From NCBI RefSeq assembly GCF_002008165.1, contig NZ_MRDM01000009.1:248001-312000 (forward strand): a stretch of DNA of 64,000 bases, given 5' to 3'. A program made the translations under genes and the position numbers. A model generated the notes under the pieces. It was not told where the DNA came from. It did no database searches and worked only from the letters and a program-made list of their open reading frames with translations. Below, one piece after another: positions 18,372 to 33,030 of the stretch (the stretch's first letter is position 1; every line of letters starts with the position of its first letter). Origin of the DNA: Rhizobium laguerreae (lineage in GTDB: Bacteria > Pseudomonadota > Alphaproteobacteria > Rhizobiales > Rhizobiaceae).

Positions 18372-19543
18372 TTCAGGCAGCCTTCGGCCCGGAGCGCCGC
18401 GACGATGGCGTCGGCGTCTGCCGGTTGCATGCCCGCGAGATTCATACGCCCGGAATCCGCCATGTAGATGCCGTGCCTGGCCCGGAGGGCCGCAGCCGTT
18501 TCTTTGGACATGGAAAGATTGGAAAACAGGCCGCGTTGCCGGCGGATGAAGGTCAGATCGAGAGCCGCGGCGGCCAGCGCTGCACGATTGCCGTTGACGC
18601 GCAGGCAGATCTCTTCGAGCTCAGCGCGCCACATGGCCGACATCTCTTCGCTTTCGAGGATGGACCTGACGACCGCGGCTCCATGATCGGGCGGCATGGA
18701 CCAGTTGACTCGAGCAAGTGCCGCAATGTTACTTTCGGCCTTCCTGAGGGCATCCTCATTGCGGGTCATGACATAGAGCGCGCCGACACGCTCGCGATAA
18801 AGACCGAAATTCTTGTCGCAGGAATAGGCGATCAGCGCCTCATCAACCGCCTCGAGGATCATGCGCGTCGGCGCGGCGTCCTGTTCGAGGCCGTCGCCGA
18901 GGCCCTGATAGGCGAGATCGATGAACGGCACCAGCCGATGCGCAACGAGAATCTCGGTAATCTGCCGCCACTGTTCCATGGTGAAATCGATGCCGGTCGG
19001 GTTGTGGCAGCAACCGTGAAGCAGCACGACGTCGCCTTCCCGAGCGGAAGACAAGCAGGCGACCACGCTTTCGAATTTCACCTGCTGCGACATCAGGTCA
19101 ACGAAAGCGTACTCCTTTACCGGCAAGCGCGCCGAGCTGAAGATCGGCGCATGATTTGGCCAGCTTGGCGTCCCGAGCAGAAGCCTGGCCGATGGATTTG
19201 CCGCTTGGATGAGCTCAGCACCGAGACGCAGGGCGCCGCTTCCACCGGGTGTCTGAATGCCGACAAGGCGTTGAGCAAACGTCGGCGATTTTCCGAAGAT
19301 GATGGGCTGCAGGAGGCGCACGAATTGCAGGTCACCTTCCGGGCCAAGATATTTCTTGCTGTCCTGGGTCTCCAGGAGAAACTGCTCCGCTGCCTTTACG
19401 GCACGCATCACCGGCGTGCGTCCCATGGAGTCACGATAAACCCCAACCCCCAGGTCGATTTTCCCAGGGCGATCGTCGGCCTGGAAGGCCTTGATGAGAG
19501 CAAGCAGGCTGTCGGCTGGCCGACTCTTCAGTTCGTCAAACAC
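18368..19543 (-). CDS. aromatic/aspartate-type class I aminotransferase
   Basis: A 391-residue PLP aminotransferase of the TyrB/AspC family. The start is GTG at 19543, preceded by GAGGTGG; the resulting N-terminus FDELKSRPADSLLALI is the conserved family beginning, whereas longer forms add unrelated residues. The PLP lysine lies in SCDKNFGLYRERVGALY (about residue 245), and CHNPTGID, the tripeptide loop of the family, precedes it. It converts an (aromatic or acidic) amino acid to its 2-oxo acid. It is first in a two-gene unit with the TPP enzyme and divergent from an AsnC-type regulator, which probably controls it. Confidence 0.87.
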   Translation of the reverse strand: MFDELKSRPADSLLALIKAFQADDRPGKIDLGVGVYRDSMGRTPVMRAVKAAEQFLLETQDSKKYLGPEGDLQFVRLLQPIIFGKSPTFAQRLVGIQTPGGSGALRLGAELIQAANPSARLLLGTPSWPNHAPIFSSARLPVKEYAFVDLMSQQVKFESVVACLSSAREGDVVLLHGCCHNPTGIDFTMEQWRQITEILVAHRLVPFIDLAYQGLGDGLEQDAAPTRMILEAVDEALIAYSCDKNFGLYRERVGALYVMTRNEDALRKAESNIAALARVNWSMPPDHGAAVVRSILESEEMSAMWRAELEEICLRVNGNRAALAAAALDLTFIRRQRGLFSNLSMSKETAAALRARHGIYMADSGRMNLAGMQPADADAIVAALRAEGCLK

Positions 19544-19596
19544 AAGTCCACCTCGTTTCCGTAATTCTGGCTCGCAGACTAGCGGACTTTCGCGAC

Positions 19597-19675
19597 GAAT
19601 TTCTGCGATTATCTCCCTGTAACGACGCATCTATGCAGACAATCAGCGCGATATGGCTATGATGTGCAGAAATTC
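19597..19675. promoter_or_regulatory. long-range inverted repeat in the aminotransferase / AsnC divergent promoter
   Basis: Two perfect 10-bp arms, GAATTTCTGC (19597-19606) and GCAGAAATTC (19666-19675), face each other across 59 bp in the 152-bp gap between the divergent genes. Lrp/AsnC proteins bind as oligomers to paired sites. These arms are the obvious candidates for the operator of the adjacent AsnC gene. Confidence 0.5.
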
Positions 19676-19695
19676 ACCGTCCGAGGAGGGTGGCG

Positions 19696-20163
19696 ATGCT
19701 TGACGCATTCGATATCAAATTGCTCGCCGCTCTCCAGCAAAACAGCGAGCTGACGCAGAACGAACTCTCTCTGAAGGTCAATCTCTCCGCGACCCAGTGC
19801 GCACGCCGTTTGGAAAGGCTGCGCAACGAGCAATATATCCAGAGTGTCGTCGCCATCCTCAATCCCGTGAAACTGGGTTTCACCGTCGTTGCCCATACGC
19901 TCGTCAGCTTGAGAGCGCATACGGAAGGCGGAAACGAGCAGCTTCATCGTTTCATCGAGACCGCGCCGGAAATCCTGGAGTGTTATTCGCAGACCGGTGA
20001 CGCCGACTTTCTGATGAAGGTCATGACGCGCGACCTCGAACATCTCAGCCAATTTCTGGAAAGAATGATCCGGGTCACTGACAATCTGGCATCGGTGAAG
20101 TCAAGCATCGTCCTCAAGACACTGAAAAAGACGACCGCTTTGCCGCTGCAGATCGTGACGTGA
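19696..20163 (+). CDS. Lrp/AsnC-family transcriptional regulator
   Basis: A 155-residue feast/famine regulator. It has an N-terminal winged helix (LDAFDIKLLAALQQNSELTQNELSLKVNLSATQCARRLERL, residues 2-45) and a C-terminal RAM ligand-binding domain (about 65-145, with ECYSQTGDADFLMKV). ATG 19696 is chosen over the in-frame GTG at 19690 because the GAGGAGGG ribosome site ends right at the GTG. It is divergent from the aminotransferase/TPP-enzyme pair, so an amino-acid inducer and local control of that pair are likely. Confidence 0.9.
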   Translation: MLDAFDIKLLAALQQNSELTQNELSLKVNLSATQCARRLERLRNEQYIQSVVAILNPVKLGFTVVAHTLVSLRAHTEGGNEQLHRFIETAPEILECYSQTGDADFLMKVMTRDLEHLSQFLERMIRVTDNLASVKSSIVLKTLKKTTALPLQIVT

Positions 20164-20176
20164 GAGCCTCTCTCAC
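20160..20176. other. small hairpin spanning two convergent stop codons
   Basis: GTGAGAG-CCT-CTCTCAC: a perfect 7-bp stem with a 3-nt loop covering the stop codons of both the AsnC gene and the convergent ABC ATPase gene. There is no U-tract on either strand, so it is not a classical terminator, but it could act as an mRNA 3'-end structure for both. Confidence 0.4.
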
Positions 20177-20934
20177 CTGAGATAATGGATATGCGGGCGC
20201 GAGTGATAGGGTGAGGCTTCGATGCGGGCTTCGACGGAAAAGACATCCTTTAGAAGCTCCTCGCTCAACACGTCCTGCGGCGCGCCGGAGGCGACGATCC
20301 TGCCATGCTGCAGGATGATCAGCTCATCGCAGAACATGGCGGCATGGTTGAGATCGTGCAGGGCGACGATGCTGGTGATCGGCAGGCCGGAGACGAGCCG
20401 CATCAGCCCGATCTGATGCTGGATATCGAGATGATTTGTAGGCTCGTCGAGGATCAGCTCCTGCGGCGACTGGGCAAGCGCCCTTGCGATATGCGTCCGC
20501 TGCTTTTCGCCGCCCGACAGGTTCTGCCAGCGATCGTCGCGCTTCTCCGCCATGCCGGCGCGCGTCAGCGCCTCTTCAACCGCCTCTTCGTCGGCCCTCG
20601 TCCAGCCTGAAAACATAGACCGGTGCGGGAAACGGCCGAGCTTGACGACGTCGACGACCCGCAGATTGGCATTCGTCGTGGCGTGCTGCTCGACGAAGGC
20701 GATCCGCCGGGCGATCGAGCGGCGGCTGATCGTGCCGATGTCGCTGCGGTCGAGCGTGACGCGGCCGGAATGCGGCCGTTTTAGGCCGGCGAGAAGCCGC
20801 AGCAACGAGGTTTTGCCCGAGCCGTTCGGCCCGAGCAGGCCGAGCATCCTGCCGGGTGGCGCCTCCAGGGAGACACCCTCCAGGATCGCCTTCCTGCCAA
20901 TTTTCCAGGTGAGGTTGTCGGCCTTGATGCTCAT
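20173..20934 (-). CDS. ABC transporter ATPase, iron-siderophore/cobalamin type
   Basis: A 253-residue FecE/BtuD-like nucleotide-binding subunit. The Walker A is GPNGSGKTSLLRLLAG (about residues 33-48), the signature is NLSGGEKQRTHIARAL, and the Walker B is ELILDEPTNHLDIQHQ. It energises uptake through the permease encoded immediately upstream (4-bp overlap). Order and family match siderophore, haem or B12 importers; the ligand is unknown. Confidence 0.9.
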   Translation of the reverse strand: MSIKADNLTWKIGRKAILEGVSLEAPPGRMLGLLGPNGSGKTSLLRLLAGLKRPHSGRVTLDRSDIGTISRRSIARRIAFVEQHATTNANLRVVDVVKLGRFPHRSMFSGWTRADEEAVEEALTRAGMAEKRDDRWQNLSGGEKQRTHIARALAQSPQELILDEPTNHLDIQHQIGLMRLVSGLPITSIVALHDLNHAAMFCDELIILQHGRIVASGAPQDVLSEELLKDVFSVEARIEASPYHSRPHIHYLR

Positions 20935-21971
20935 GACGCGCGCTGGAACCGGTAGAGGATAATCGAGAAGAAGGGAACGCCGACCAAGGCCGTGACGACG
21001 CCGATCGGCAGGATCTGGCCGGGAATGAGGGCACGTGCGGCGATGTCGGCGAACACCATGAAGATCGCCCCCGCGATGGCGCAGGCCGGCAGGAGACGAA
21101 TGTGGAGCGGCCCGACGATGAAGCGGGCGACATGCGGCACGACGAGGCCGACGAAGCCGATCGAGCCCACCATGCTGACGATCGTCGCCGTCATCATCGC
21201 GGTCAGCGCGAAAAGTGCCATGCGGGCGCGCCCGACATTGACGCCGAGCGAGGATGCCGCTTCGTCGCCGAAAGCGAAGGCGTCGAGCACGCGGGCGTAG
21301 AACAGACAGGCGGCGAGGCCGAACCCGACGACGACCGAGACCAGCGCGAATTCCGGCCAGCGCACGCCGCCGAAACTGCCGAGCAGCCAGAACATGACGT
21401 CGCGGGCCTGCTGCGCATTGGCCGAGGTGGTGACGATGTAGGAGGTCGAGGCGTTGAAGAGCTGCGATGCGGCGACGCCGGCAAGGATGGTGCGATCCGC
21501 GCCGCCGCGCGTGCCGTTCGAGAGCAGCGCCACGAAGAAGAAGGCTGCGAAAGCGCCGGCAAATGCGCCGGCCGAGAGCGACACCGCGCCCGAGCCGATC
21601 CCCAGGATGACAATCGCGACGGCGCCGGTAGAGGCGCCGGCGGAGATGCCGAGCACATAGGGTTCGGCAAGCGGGTTGCGCAGCAGCGACTGCATGATGG
21701 CGCCCGACAGCGCCAGACCCGCGCCGCAGAAGGCGGCCACGAGCGCCCGGCTGAGCCGATAATCCCAGATGACGGTCTCATGGATGCGGTTCAGTTCGAC
21801 CGCGGTCCATCCCAGCCGGTTGGTGACGGCCGAAAACGTGGTTGCAAGCGGGATCGGCAGGTCGCCGATCCCGACGCTGACGCCGATGGCGATAGCGATG
21901 AGGCAGAAAGAGGCGAGGAGCAGTGCGAGGATGGCTCCCAGCTGCCGGAAGATACGGCCCGCTTCCGTCAC
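20931..21971 (-). CDS. FecCD-type ABC permease
   Basis: A 346-residue permease of the BtuC/FecCD family with about nine or ten membrane helices. Diagnostic segments are CGAGLALSGAIMQSLLRNPLAEPYVLGISAGA and the GSIGFVGLVVPHVAR stretch that contacts the ATPase. It overlaps both neighbours by 4 bp and so is coupled to the binding protein upstream and the ATPase downstream. It is the transmembrane path for a siderophore-, haem- or cobalamin-type ligand. Confidence 0.92.
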   Translation of the reverse strand: MTEAGRIFRQLGAILALLLASFCLIAIAIGVSVGIGDLPIPLATTFSAVTNRLGWTAVELNRIHETVIWDYRLSRALVAAFCGAGLALSGAIMQSLLRNPLAEPYVLGISAGASTGAVAIVILGIGSGAVSLSAGAFAGAFAAFFFVALLSNGTRGGADRTILAGVAASQLFNASTSYIVTTSANAQQARDVMFWLLGSFGGVRWPEFALVSVVVGFGLAACLFYARVLDAFAFGDEAASSLGVNVGRARMALFALTAMMTATIVSMVGSIGFVGLVVPHVARFIVGPLHIRLLPACAIAGAIFMVFADIAARALIPGQILPIGVVTALVGVPFFSIILYRFQRAS

Positions 21972-22993
21972 TTCAACAGACCGAGAGCCTTCAGCTGGCC
22001 GGCCACCTGCTCAGCGCCGTAGACCGTGCGGACGGTCGGGTTCATGGCCTGGCCGTCCATGATCACGATCGCCTTGTTCTTGACGGCAGCGATCTGGCTG
22101 ACGGCCGGATCGGTGTTCAGGAAATTGATCTTGGCCTCCGGCTTATCGAGCTCCCAACGGTTGCGGTCGAGACTGGCGACGACGATGACGTCGGGACTGG
22201 AGGCGATGATGCCTTCCCAGCCGAGCGTCGGCCATTCCGCTTCCGCTGATATCGCGTTGTGTCCGCCGAGCAGGTCGGCGATGAAGCCGGACGCGCTGTT
22301 CTTGCCGCCGAGATAGGCGTCGGCCGACGGGCTGGGGCTGGAGAACCAGAAGACGTAGGAAAGGTTCTTGCCGTCCTTCGAAACGCTCCCACGAAGTTTG
22401 GCTTCGCGCGCCTTGAAGTCGGCGATCAGCGCCTGACCGCGATCGGCGACGTCGAAGATCTGCGAGAGTTCGTCGATCTCCTTGTAGAGAAGATCCATGT
22501 TCCACAGCTCGGCGCGGCTGCCGTACTGGTCCTTGACGTCCTTGGTGCTGAGGCAGGTGCTGGGCGAGAGATAGGTCGCGACGCCCACCTTGTCGAAATC
22601 CTCGCGCTTGGCGACCTTGCTGTTCGGCCCGACCAGGCTCGGCAGAGCCACCGCCACGAAATCGGGATTTTCGGCGAGGATCGATTCGAAGGTCGGCATC
22701 TCGACGGTCAGAAGCTTGACCTTGGCATTGGCTTCTGCAAGCTGCGGCAGGACCTTGCTCGGCCAGAAGGCCGTGCCGGCCATCTTGTCCTCGAGGCCGA
22801 GCAGCAGCAGGATTTCAGCGCTGTTTTGGCCGAGGCCGATCGCCCGTTCGGGCGCCTTCCGGAAAGTCACCTGCGCGCCGCAGTTTTCCAGGATCAGCGG
22901 GTAGGTCGTCGAACCGGCCAAAGACGGATTTGCGGCAAGGCCGATGATGGCGGAGAGGCCGCAGGCGGCCAGAAGCGATTTGAGGCTGGTCAC
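21968..22993 (-). CDS. periplasmic binding protein of the iron/cobalamin ABC transporter
   Basis: A 341-residue binding protein with a signal peptide (MTSLKSLLAACGL... cleaved about residue 26). It has a class III (BtuF/FhuD-like) layout: PERAIGLGQNSAEILLLLGLEDKMAG in the first lobe and SPDVIVVASLDR in the second. It heads a three-gene importer operon with 4-bp overlaps. The 155 bp upstream contain no gene, and I saw neither a B12 riboswitch nor an obvious iron-regulator box there, so the regulation is unclear. Confidence 0.87.
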   Translation of the reverse strand: MTSLKSLLAACGLSAIIGLAANPSLAGSTTYPLILENCGAQVTFRKAPERAIGLGQNSAEILLLLGLEDKMAGTAFWPSKVLPQLAEANAKVKLLTVEMPTFESILAENPDFVAVALPSLVGPNSKVAKREDFDKVGVATYLSPSTCLSTKDVKDQYGSRAELWNMDLLYKEIDELSQIFDVADRGQALIADFKAREAKLRGSVSKDGKNLSYVFWFSSPSPSADAYLGGKNSASGFIADLLGGHNAISAEAEWPTLGWEGIIASSPDVIVVASLDRNRWELDKPEAKINFLNTDPAVSQIAAVKNKAIVIMDGQAMNPTVRTVYGAEQVAGQLKALGLLK

Positions 22994-23148
22994 GAAGAAA
23001 TTCCCGGTGCGTGAGTGTGTGCCGCCGGGGTATAGCCGCAGGAGCCGCCGAGAAACAAGACCGAATGGATCAACTTATAGCAAAAACCGACAGCGCTGAA
23101 CATTCTCGCCGGATGGCGCACTACCGAAGCGCGTCTCGATCTCCGGCT

Positions 23149-24012
23149 CTATCGGCGTTCGAGAAACTCCCGGATCGCCTGCGAGAGCGCTTCAGGATTC
23201 TCCTCTGCCACGTGATGGCCGCTGTCTATGCCGAAGCCGTGCACGTCATCCGCCCAGTTCCGCCAGATGGCGACGGGATCGCCACAGATCTGTTCCATGT
23301 CGTCCCGTAGTGACCAGAGGCATAGCATGGGGCAGGTTACTTTCCGACCGGCGTCGCGGTCCTCGCTGTCGTGCAGATGGTCGATGCGGAGGCCGGCGCG
23401 GTAATCCTCGATCATCCCGTGGATCACGGCTGGATCGTGGATGATGTCGACAAGATCGTCATAGGCCTGCTTTCCCATCAGCGCCGGCGAGAGTTTGTCG
23501 TACCATGCCAAAGGATCGGCCGAGATCGCCCGTTCCGGCTTTTCCGGTTGAGCGAAGAAGAACCAGTGGTACCAGTCTCTCGCAAATTTCCAGTCGGCGC
23601 GTTCGAGATGTTCGATCACGGGAATGCCGTCGGCGATGATGAGTCTCTGCACACGGTCGGGATGATCCATCGCCATGCGGAAGGCAGTCAAGCTTCCGCG
23701 GTCGTGGCCGGCCACCGCGAAGTTCTCGTGCCCCAGCCTCAGCATCAGTTCAACGAGGGCTTCCGCTTTTGCGCGCTTCGAAGAGCTGCGGCTGTCGGGA
23801 GCATCGAGCGGCTGGTAGGAGCGGCCGAAACCGGGAAGGTCGGGGCAGACGATCGTGAAGTGGGGCGACAGCAGATCGCCCACCTTGCCCCAAGTCATAT
23901 GTGTCCTGGGATGGCCGTGGAGAAGCAAAACGGCCGGTCCCGTTCCGCCGTGACGGACGCGAAGCGATCCCGGCCCGGCGTCAACGGTATCGAGAGAAAA
24001 GCCTTCGAACAT
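23149..24012 (-). CDS. alpha/beta-hydrolase, haloacetate-dehalogenase-like
   Basis: A 287-residue hydrolase resembling fluoroacetate dehalogenases: LLHGHPRTHMTWGKV, the nucleophile motif AGHDRGS with Asp at residue 104, the cap segment WYHWFFFAQPEKPE, and the C-terminal GHHVAEENPE with the catalytic His. The Asp nucleophile fits dehalogenases or epoxide hydrolases rather than Ser esterases. The second carboxylate-binding Arg of fluoroacetate dehalogenases (four residues after the Asp) is Leu here, so the substrate may differ. It lies 2 bp downstream of a small gene and is probably the last gene of the operon starting at 24777. Confidence 0.82.
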   Translation of the reverse strand: MFEGFSLDTVDAGPGSLRVRHGGTGPAVLLLHGHPRTHMTWGKVGDLLSPHFTIVCPDLPGFGRSYQPLDAPDSRSSSKRAKAEALVELMLRLGHENFAVAGHDRGSLTAFRMAMDHPDRVQRLIIADGIPVIEHLERADWKFARDWYHWFFFAQPEKPERAISADPLAWYDKLSPALMGKQAYDDLVDIIHDPAVIHGMIEDYRAGLRIDHLHDSEDRDAGRKVTCPMLCLWSLRDDMEQICGDPVAIWRNWADDVHGFGIDSGHHVAEENPEALSQAIREFLERR

Positions 24013-24014
24013 GC

Positions 24015-24296
24015 TCAGCTGAGCTTCCCCACACGTTTGGCATAGTCTGAAAACGTTGCCTCTTCGCCCTTCCGATTGGATTCGCCGGCAAGCTGCAGCA
24101 CGCGGATCGGAAACAGGATCGCCGCCAGATTGGCGCCTGACAGCTCATGGTCGTCATCCTCCTCGATCGCCTTTTGAGCCTTCGAGAGCGCAGCGTCGAT
24201 CTCCCCGCGCGTAAGCAGTTGCTTATCGACGATCGCCTCACATATCGAGGCCATCGCCATGATCAGGCCCTTGAGCTGCAGATTGGCGGTATTCAT
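24015..24296 (-). CDS. small uncharacterised cytoplasmic protein
   Basis: 93 residues, largely helical, with a central acidic stretch (EEDDDHE). The start ATG 24296 has GGGGAG at 7 nt; the in-frame ATG at 24314 has no ribosome site. I do not recognise a family. It sits between a DUF-type gene (28 bp upstream) and the dehalogenase-like hydrolase (2 bp downstream) in what looks like one stress-responsive operon. Confidence 0.7.
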   Translation of the reverse strand: MNTANLQLKGLIMAMASICEAIVDKQLLTRGEIDAALSKAQKAIEEDDDHELSGANLAAILFPIRVLQLAGESNRKGEEATFSDYAKRVGKLS

Positions 24297-24324
24297 GAGA
24301 ACTCCCCAGGTCAAGAAAGGATTT

Positions 24325-24777
24325 CTAGTCCGGTTCGACCGGTCGGATCGTGTCGACCGAGACCGTACCGTCGAGGATACCGCGCTTTATATCGCGTCTG
24401 TTCCGATCGATTTCGATCACGGTGTAAAGCTTATCGTCGCGGAAGGCGCTGGCATTGGCTGTCGTCACGTCCTCGGCGGGCGCCGCGTCGACTTCCATGA
24501 AATCGAGTTCGCGCGCCGCGGCAACGATCCTGGCATCGCCGGGCGTCCTGGCCGCAACGACGATGACGCCGTGGTTAGGAGCATTGTCCCATCTTGGATC
24601 GTCGGGTTCGGCGATGGGCTCCAGCCGATAGATGTTGAGCATCTCGCCGTCAGTGTCGGGCGACGCTTGCGCGGCCGCGTCCTCGATTTGCGCCTGGCTC
24701 TCGACCGACTTTCCGAAAGTGGTCGGGCTGGTCGCGTTGTTGATCTCTTCCTTGCCTGTCCGTGAGACGTTCGACAT
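24325..24777 (-). CDS. hypothetical acidic protein, first gene of a stress operon
   Basis: 150 residues, soluble and acidic. The N-terminal 45 residues look disordered; the rest is a compact alpha/beta region (NHGVIVVAARTPGDARIVAAARELDFMEVDAAP, then LYTVIEIDRNRRDIKRGIL). No family is recognised. The start ATG 24777 is supported by GGAGAG just upstream and by a full-consensus EcfG-like promoter about 25-50 nt before it; longer in-frame forms would begin upstream of that promoter. Confidence 0.7.
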   Translation of the reverse strand: MSNVSRTGKEEINNATSPTTFGKSVESQAQIEDAAAQASPDTDGEMLNIYRLEPIAEPDDPRWDNAPNHGVIVVAARTPGDARIVAAARELDFMEVDAAPAEDVTTANASAFRDDKLYTVIEIDRNRRDIKRGILDGTVSVDTIRPVEPD

Positions 24778-24801
24778 GTCGCTCTCCATTGTCAGGACGG
24801 A

Positions 24802-24827
24802 AACGACAGCCGGCAGCAAAGTGTTCC
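24802..24827 (-). promoter_or_regulatory. EcfG/RpoE2-type promoter for the 24777 operon
   Basis: On the minus strand: GGAAC (24827-24823), 17-bp spacer, CGTT (24805-24802), an exact match to the alphaproteobacterial general-stress promoter consensus. The start codon lies about 25 nt beyond the -10, which fits a short leader. Confidence 0.7.
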
Positions 24828-25000
24828 CGCGCAAGAAAAACCGCAAAGTCCGCCGAGACGGTTTCCGGCGAGCATTTCCGATATCTGCAACTATCAGGCT
24901 CATTTTGGGCGGTGAATCATGTTAGGATGGACGCCGGGACGGCCCATACCATTTTCTGAGTTGAGCGCTAAATTACCGATCGTCGAAGAGGGGGATTTTC

Positions 25001-31300
<6,300 letters not shown>

Positions 31301-31310
31301 GGATCTGGCC

Positions 31311-32987
31311 ATGAACCCCGTCAACATCCTCCTCGTCGACGACCAGCCGGCAAAGCTCCTGAGTTACGAGGTCATCCTCGAAGAGCTCGAGGAAAACCTC
31401 ATCAAGGCGCAATCCGCTCGCGAAGCTTTCGAACATCTGTTGCGCACCGAAATCGCGGTGATCCTCGTCGATGTCTGCATGCCCGAACAGGACGGGTTCG
31501 AACTCGTCAGCATGATCCGGCAGCATCCGCGCTATCAGAACACGCCGATCATCTTCGTCTCCGCCGTCATGCTGGCGGAACCCGACCGGCTGCGCGGCTA
31601 TGCGGTGGGCGCGGTGGACTACGTTTCCGTCCCGATCGTCCCCGAGGTGCTGAGAGCCAAGGTGCGGGTCTTTGCCGATCTTTACAGGAAGACGAGGGAA
31701 CTCGAACGCCTGAACGCCGAGCTGGAGGCCCGCGTTCACCAGCGCACCGCTGAGCTCGAGGCCTCGGCAGCGCAGTTGCGTGAGCTCAATGAGGAACTCG
31801 AGCACCGGATCGATCAACGGACGCGGGAGCGCGAAGAGGCGCTTGCGCAGCTGTTCGAGGCGCAGAAGCTCGACACGATCGGCCATCTGACGGGTGGCGT
31901 GGCCCACGACTTCAATAACCTCTTGATGGCAGTTCTCGGCAGCCTCAACCTTCTGAAGAAGCGGCTTCCTGCCGATGAACGCAGTGAACGCCTGGTGACG
32001 AATGCGATACAGGCGGCCGAGCGCGGCACCGCGCTGACCCAGCGCCTGCTTGCCTTCGCACGACGCCAGGAACTCAAGCCGCAGGCGGTCGACTTCTTCA
32101 GACTGTTCGAAAACGTCGAGGATCTTCTCGCCAAGGCGGTAGGGCCGCGCATCGAAATCCGCAAAAGCATACCGGCGGATCTGGCGCCCCTCCTGGTCGA
32201 CAGCAACCAGCTGGAACTGGCGCTGCTCAACCTGTTCGTCAATGCGAGGGATGCGCTCGAAAGCGGCGGAGCCGTGACGGTTGCCGCGGCGGTAGCCGAA
32301 GACGCCCGGCCGGCCGGGCTCGCGGGCGGAAATTACATCAGGATATCGGTGTCGGACGATGGCGAGGGGATGGACGAGGCAACGGTCTCGCGTGCCGCCG
32401 AACCGTTTTTCACCACCAAAGGGGTCGGCAAGGGCACCGGCCTCGGCCTGTCGATGGTGCATGGCCTGGCGGCGCAATCCGGCGGCTCTATCCAGATATC
32501 GAGCGTCAGGGGCAAGGGCACGACCGTTTCCCTATGGCTGCCCGTTGCCGAAACCTTCGTCAAGGTGCAGCCGGCCGTCGAGCCTCCGGCAATGGAGGCT
32601 TTGAAACCGGCGTCGCGGCCGCTTGCCATTCTGGTCGTCGACGACGATGCGCTTGTCAGGACCGGAACCGTGGCGATGCTGGAGGATCTCGGGCACCTGC
32701 CGCAGGAAGCGTCTTCCGCCTCCCAGGCTTTGGAATTCTTTGCCGACGGGCAGGGTTGCGATCTCGTCATCACCGATCATGCCATGCCGGGCATGACGGG
32801 CGCCGAGCTTGCGCGTCACCTTCGCTCCTCCTTTCCAGGCCTGCCCATCATCCTGGCCTCGGGCTATGCCGAGTTTTCCGAAGACCATGGTCTCGGCCGG
32901 ATGCTGCGGATGAAGAAGCCATTCACGCAGGAACAGCTTCAGACAGCGATGGATCAGGCGCTCTCGGGCAAAGTCGCGGCGGCTTGA
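31311..32987 (+). CDS. hybrid histidine kinase / response regulator (REC-HisKA-HATPase-REC)
   Basis: 558 residues. It has an N-terminal receiver (VDDQPAK; phosphoacceptor D54 in VILVDVCMPE), a heptad-rich linker (about 125-185), a HisKA with GGVAHDFNNLL (H199), a HATPase (SDDGEGMD, GTGLGLSMVHGLA) and a C-terminal receiver (D489 in LVITDHAMPGM). There is no membrane segment. It begins 10 bp after the giant poly-HAMP kinase, so the two probably form one phosphorelay, with the first receiver taking phosphate from the giant kinase. No DNA-binding output domain is encoded nearby. Confidence 0.92.
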   Translation: MNPVNILLVDDQPAKLLSYEVILEELEENLIKAQSAREAFEHLLRTEIAVILVDVCMPEQDGFELVSMIRQHPRYQNTPIIFVSAVMLAEPDRLRGYAVGAVDYVSVPIVPEVLRAKVRVFADLYRKTRELERLNAELEARVHQRTAELEASAAQLRELNEELEHRIDQRTREREEALAQLFEAQKLDTIGHLTGGVAHDFNNLLMAVLGSLNLLKKRLPADERSERLVTNAIQAAERGTALTQRLLAFARRQELKPQAVDFFRLFENVEDLLAKAVGPRIEIRKSIPADLAPLLVDSNQLELALLNLFVNARDALESGGAVTVAAAVAEDARPAGLAGGNYIRISVSDDGEGMDEATVSRAAEPFFTTKGVGKGTGLGLSMVHGLAAQSGGSIQISSVRGKGTTVSLWLPVAETFVKVQPAVEPPAMEALKPASRPLAILVVDDDALVRTGTVAMLEDLGHLPQEASSASQALEFFADGQGCDLVITDHAMPGMTGAELARHLRSSFPGLPIILASGYAEFSEDHGLGRMLRMKKPFTQEQLQTAMDQALSGKVAAA

Positions 32988-33030
32988 TCGAAGTGGGGGT
33001 GTACCGGGCGTATTGCGTTCTGGGCCGGCT

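Noticed and set aside
22994..23148. Cobalamin riboswitch or iron box before the BtuF/FhuD-like gene
   Set aside because: I could not find the B12-box core or a clear palindrome; the 155-bp gap is too short for a complete B12 riboswitch.
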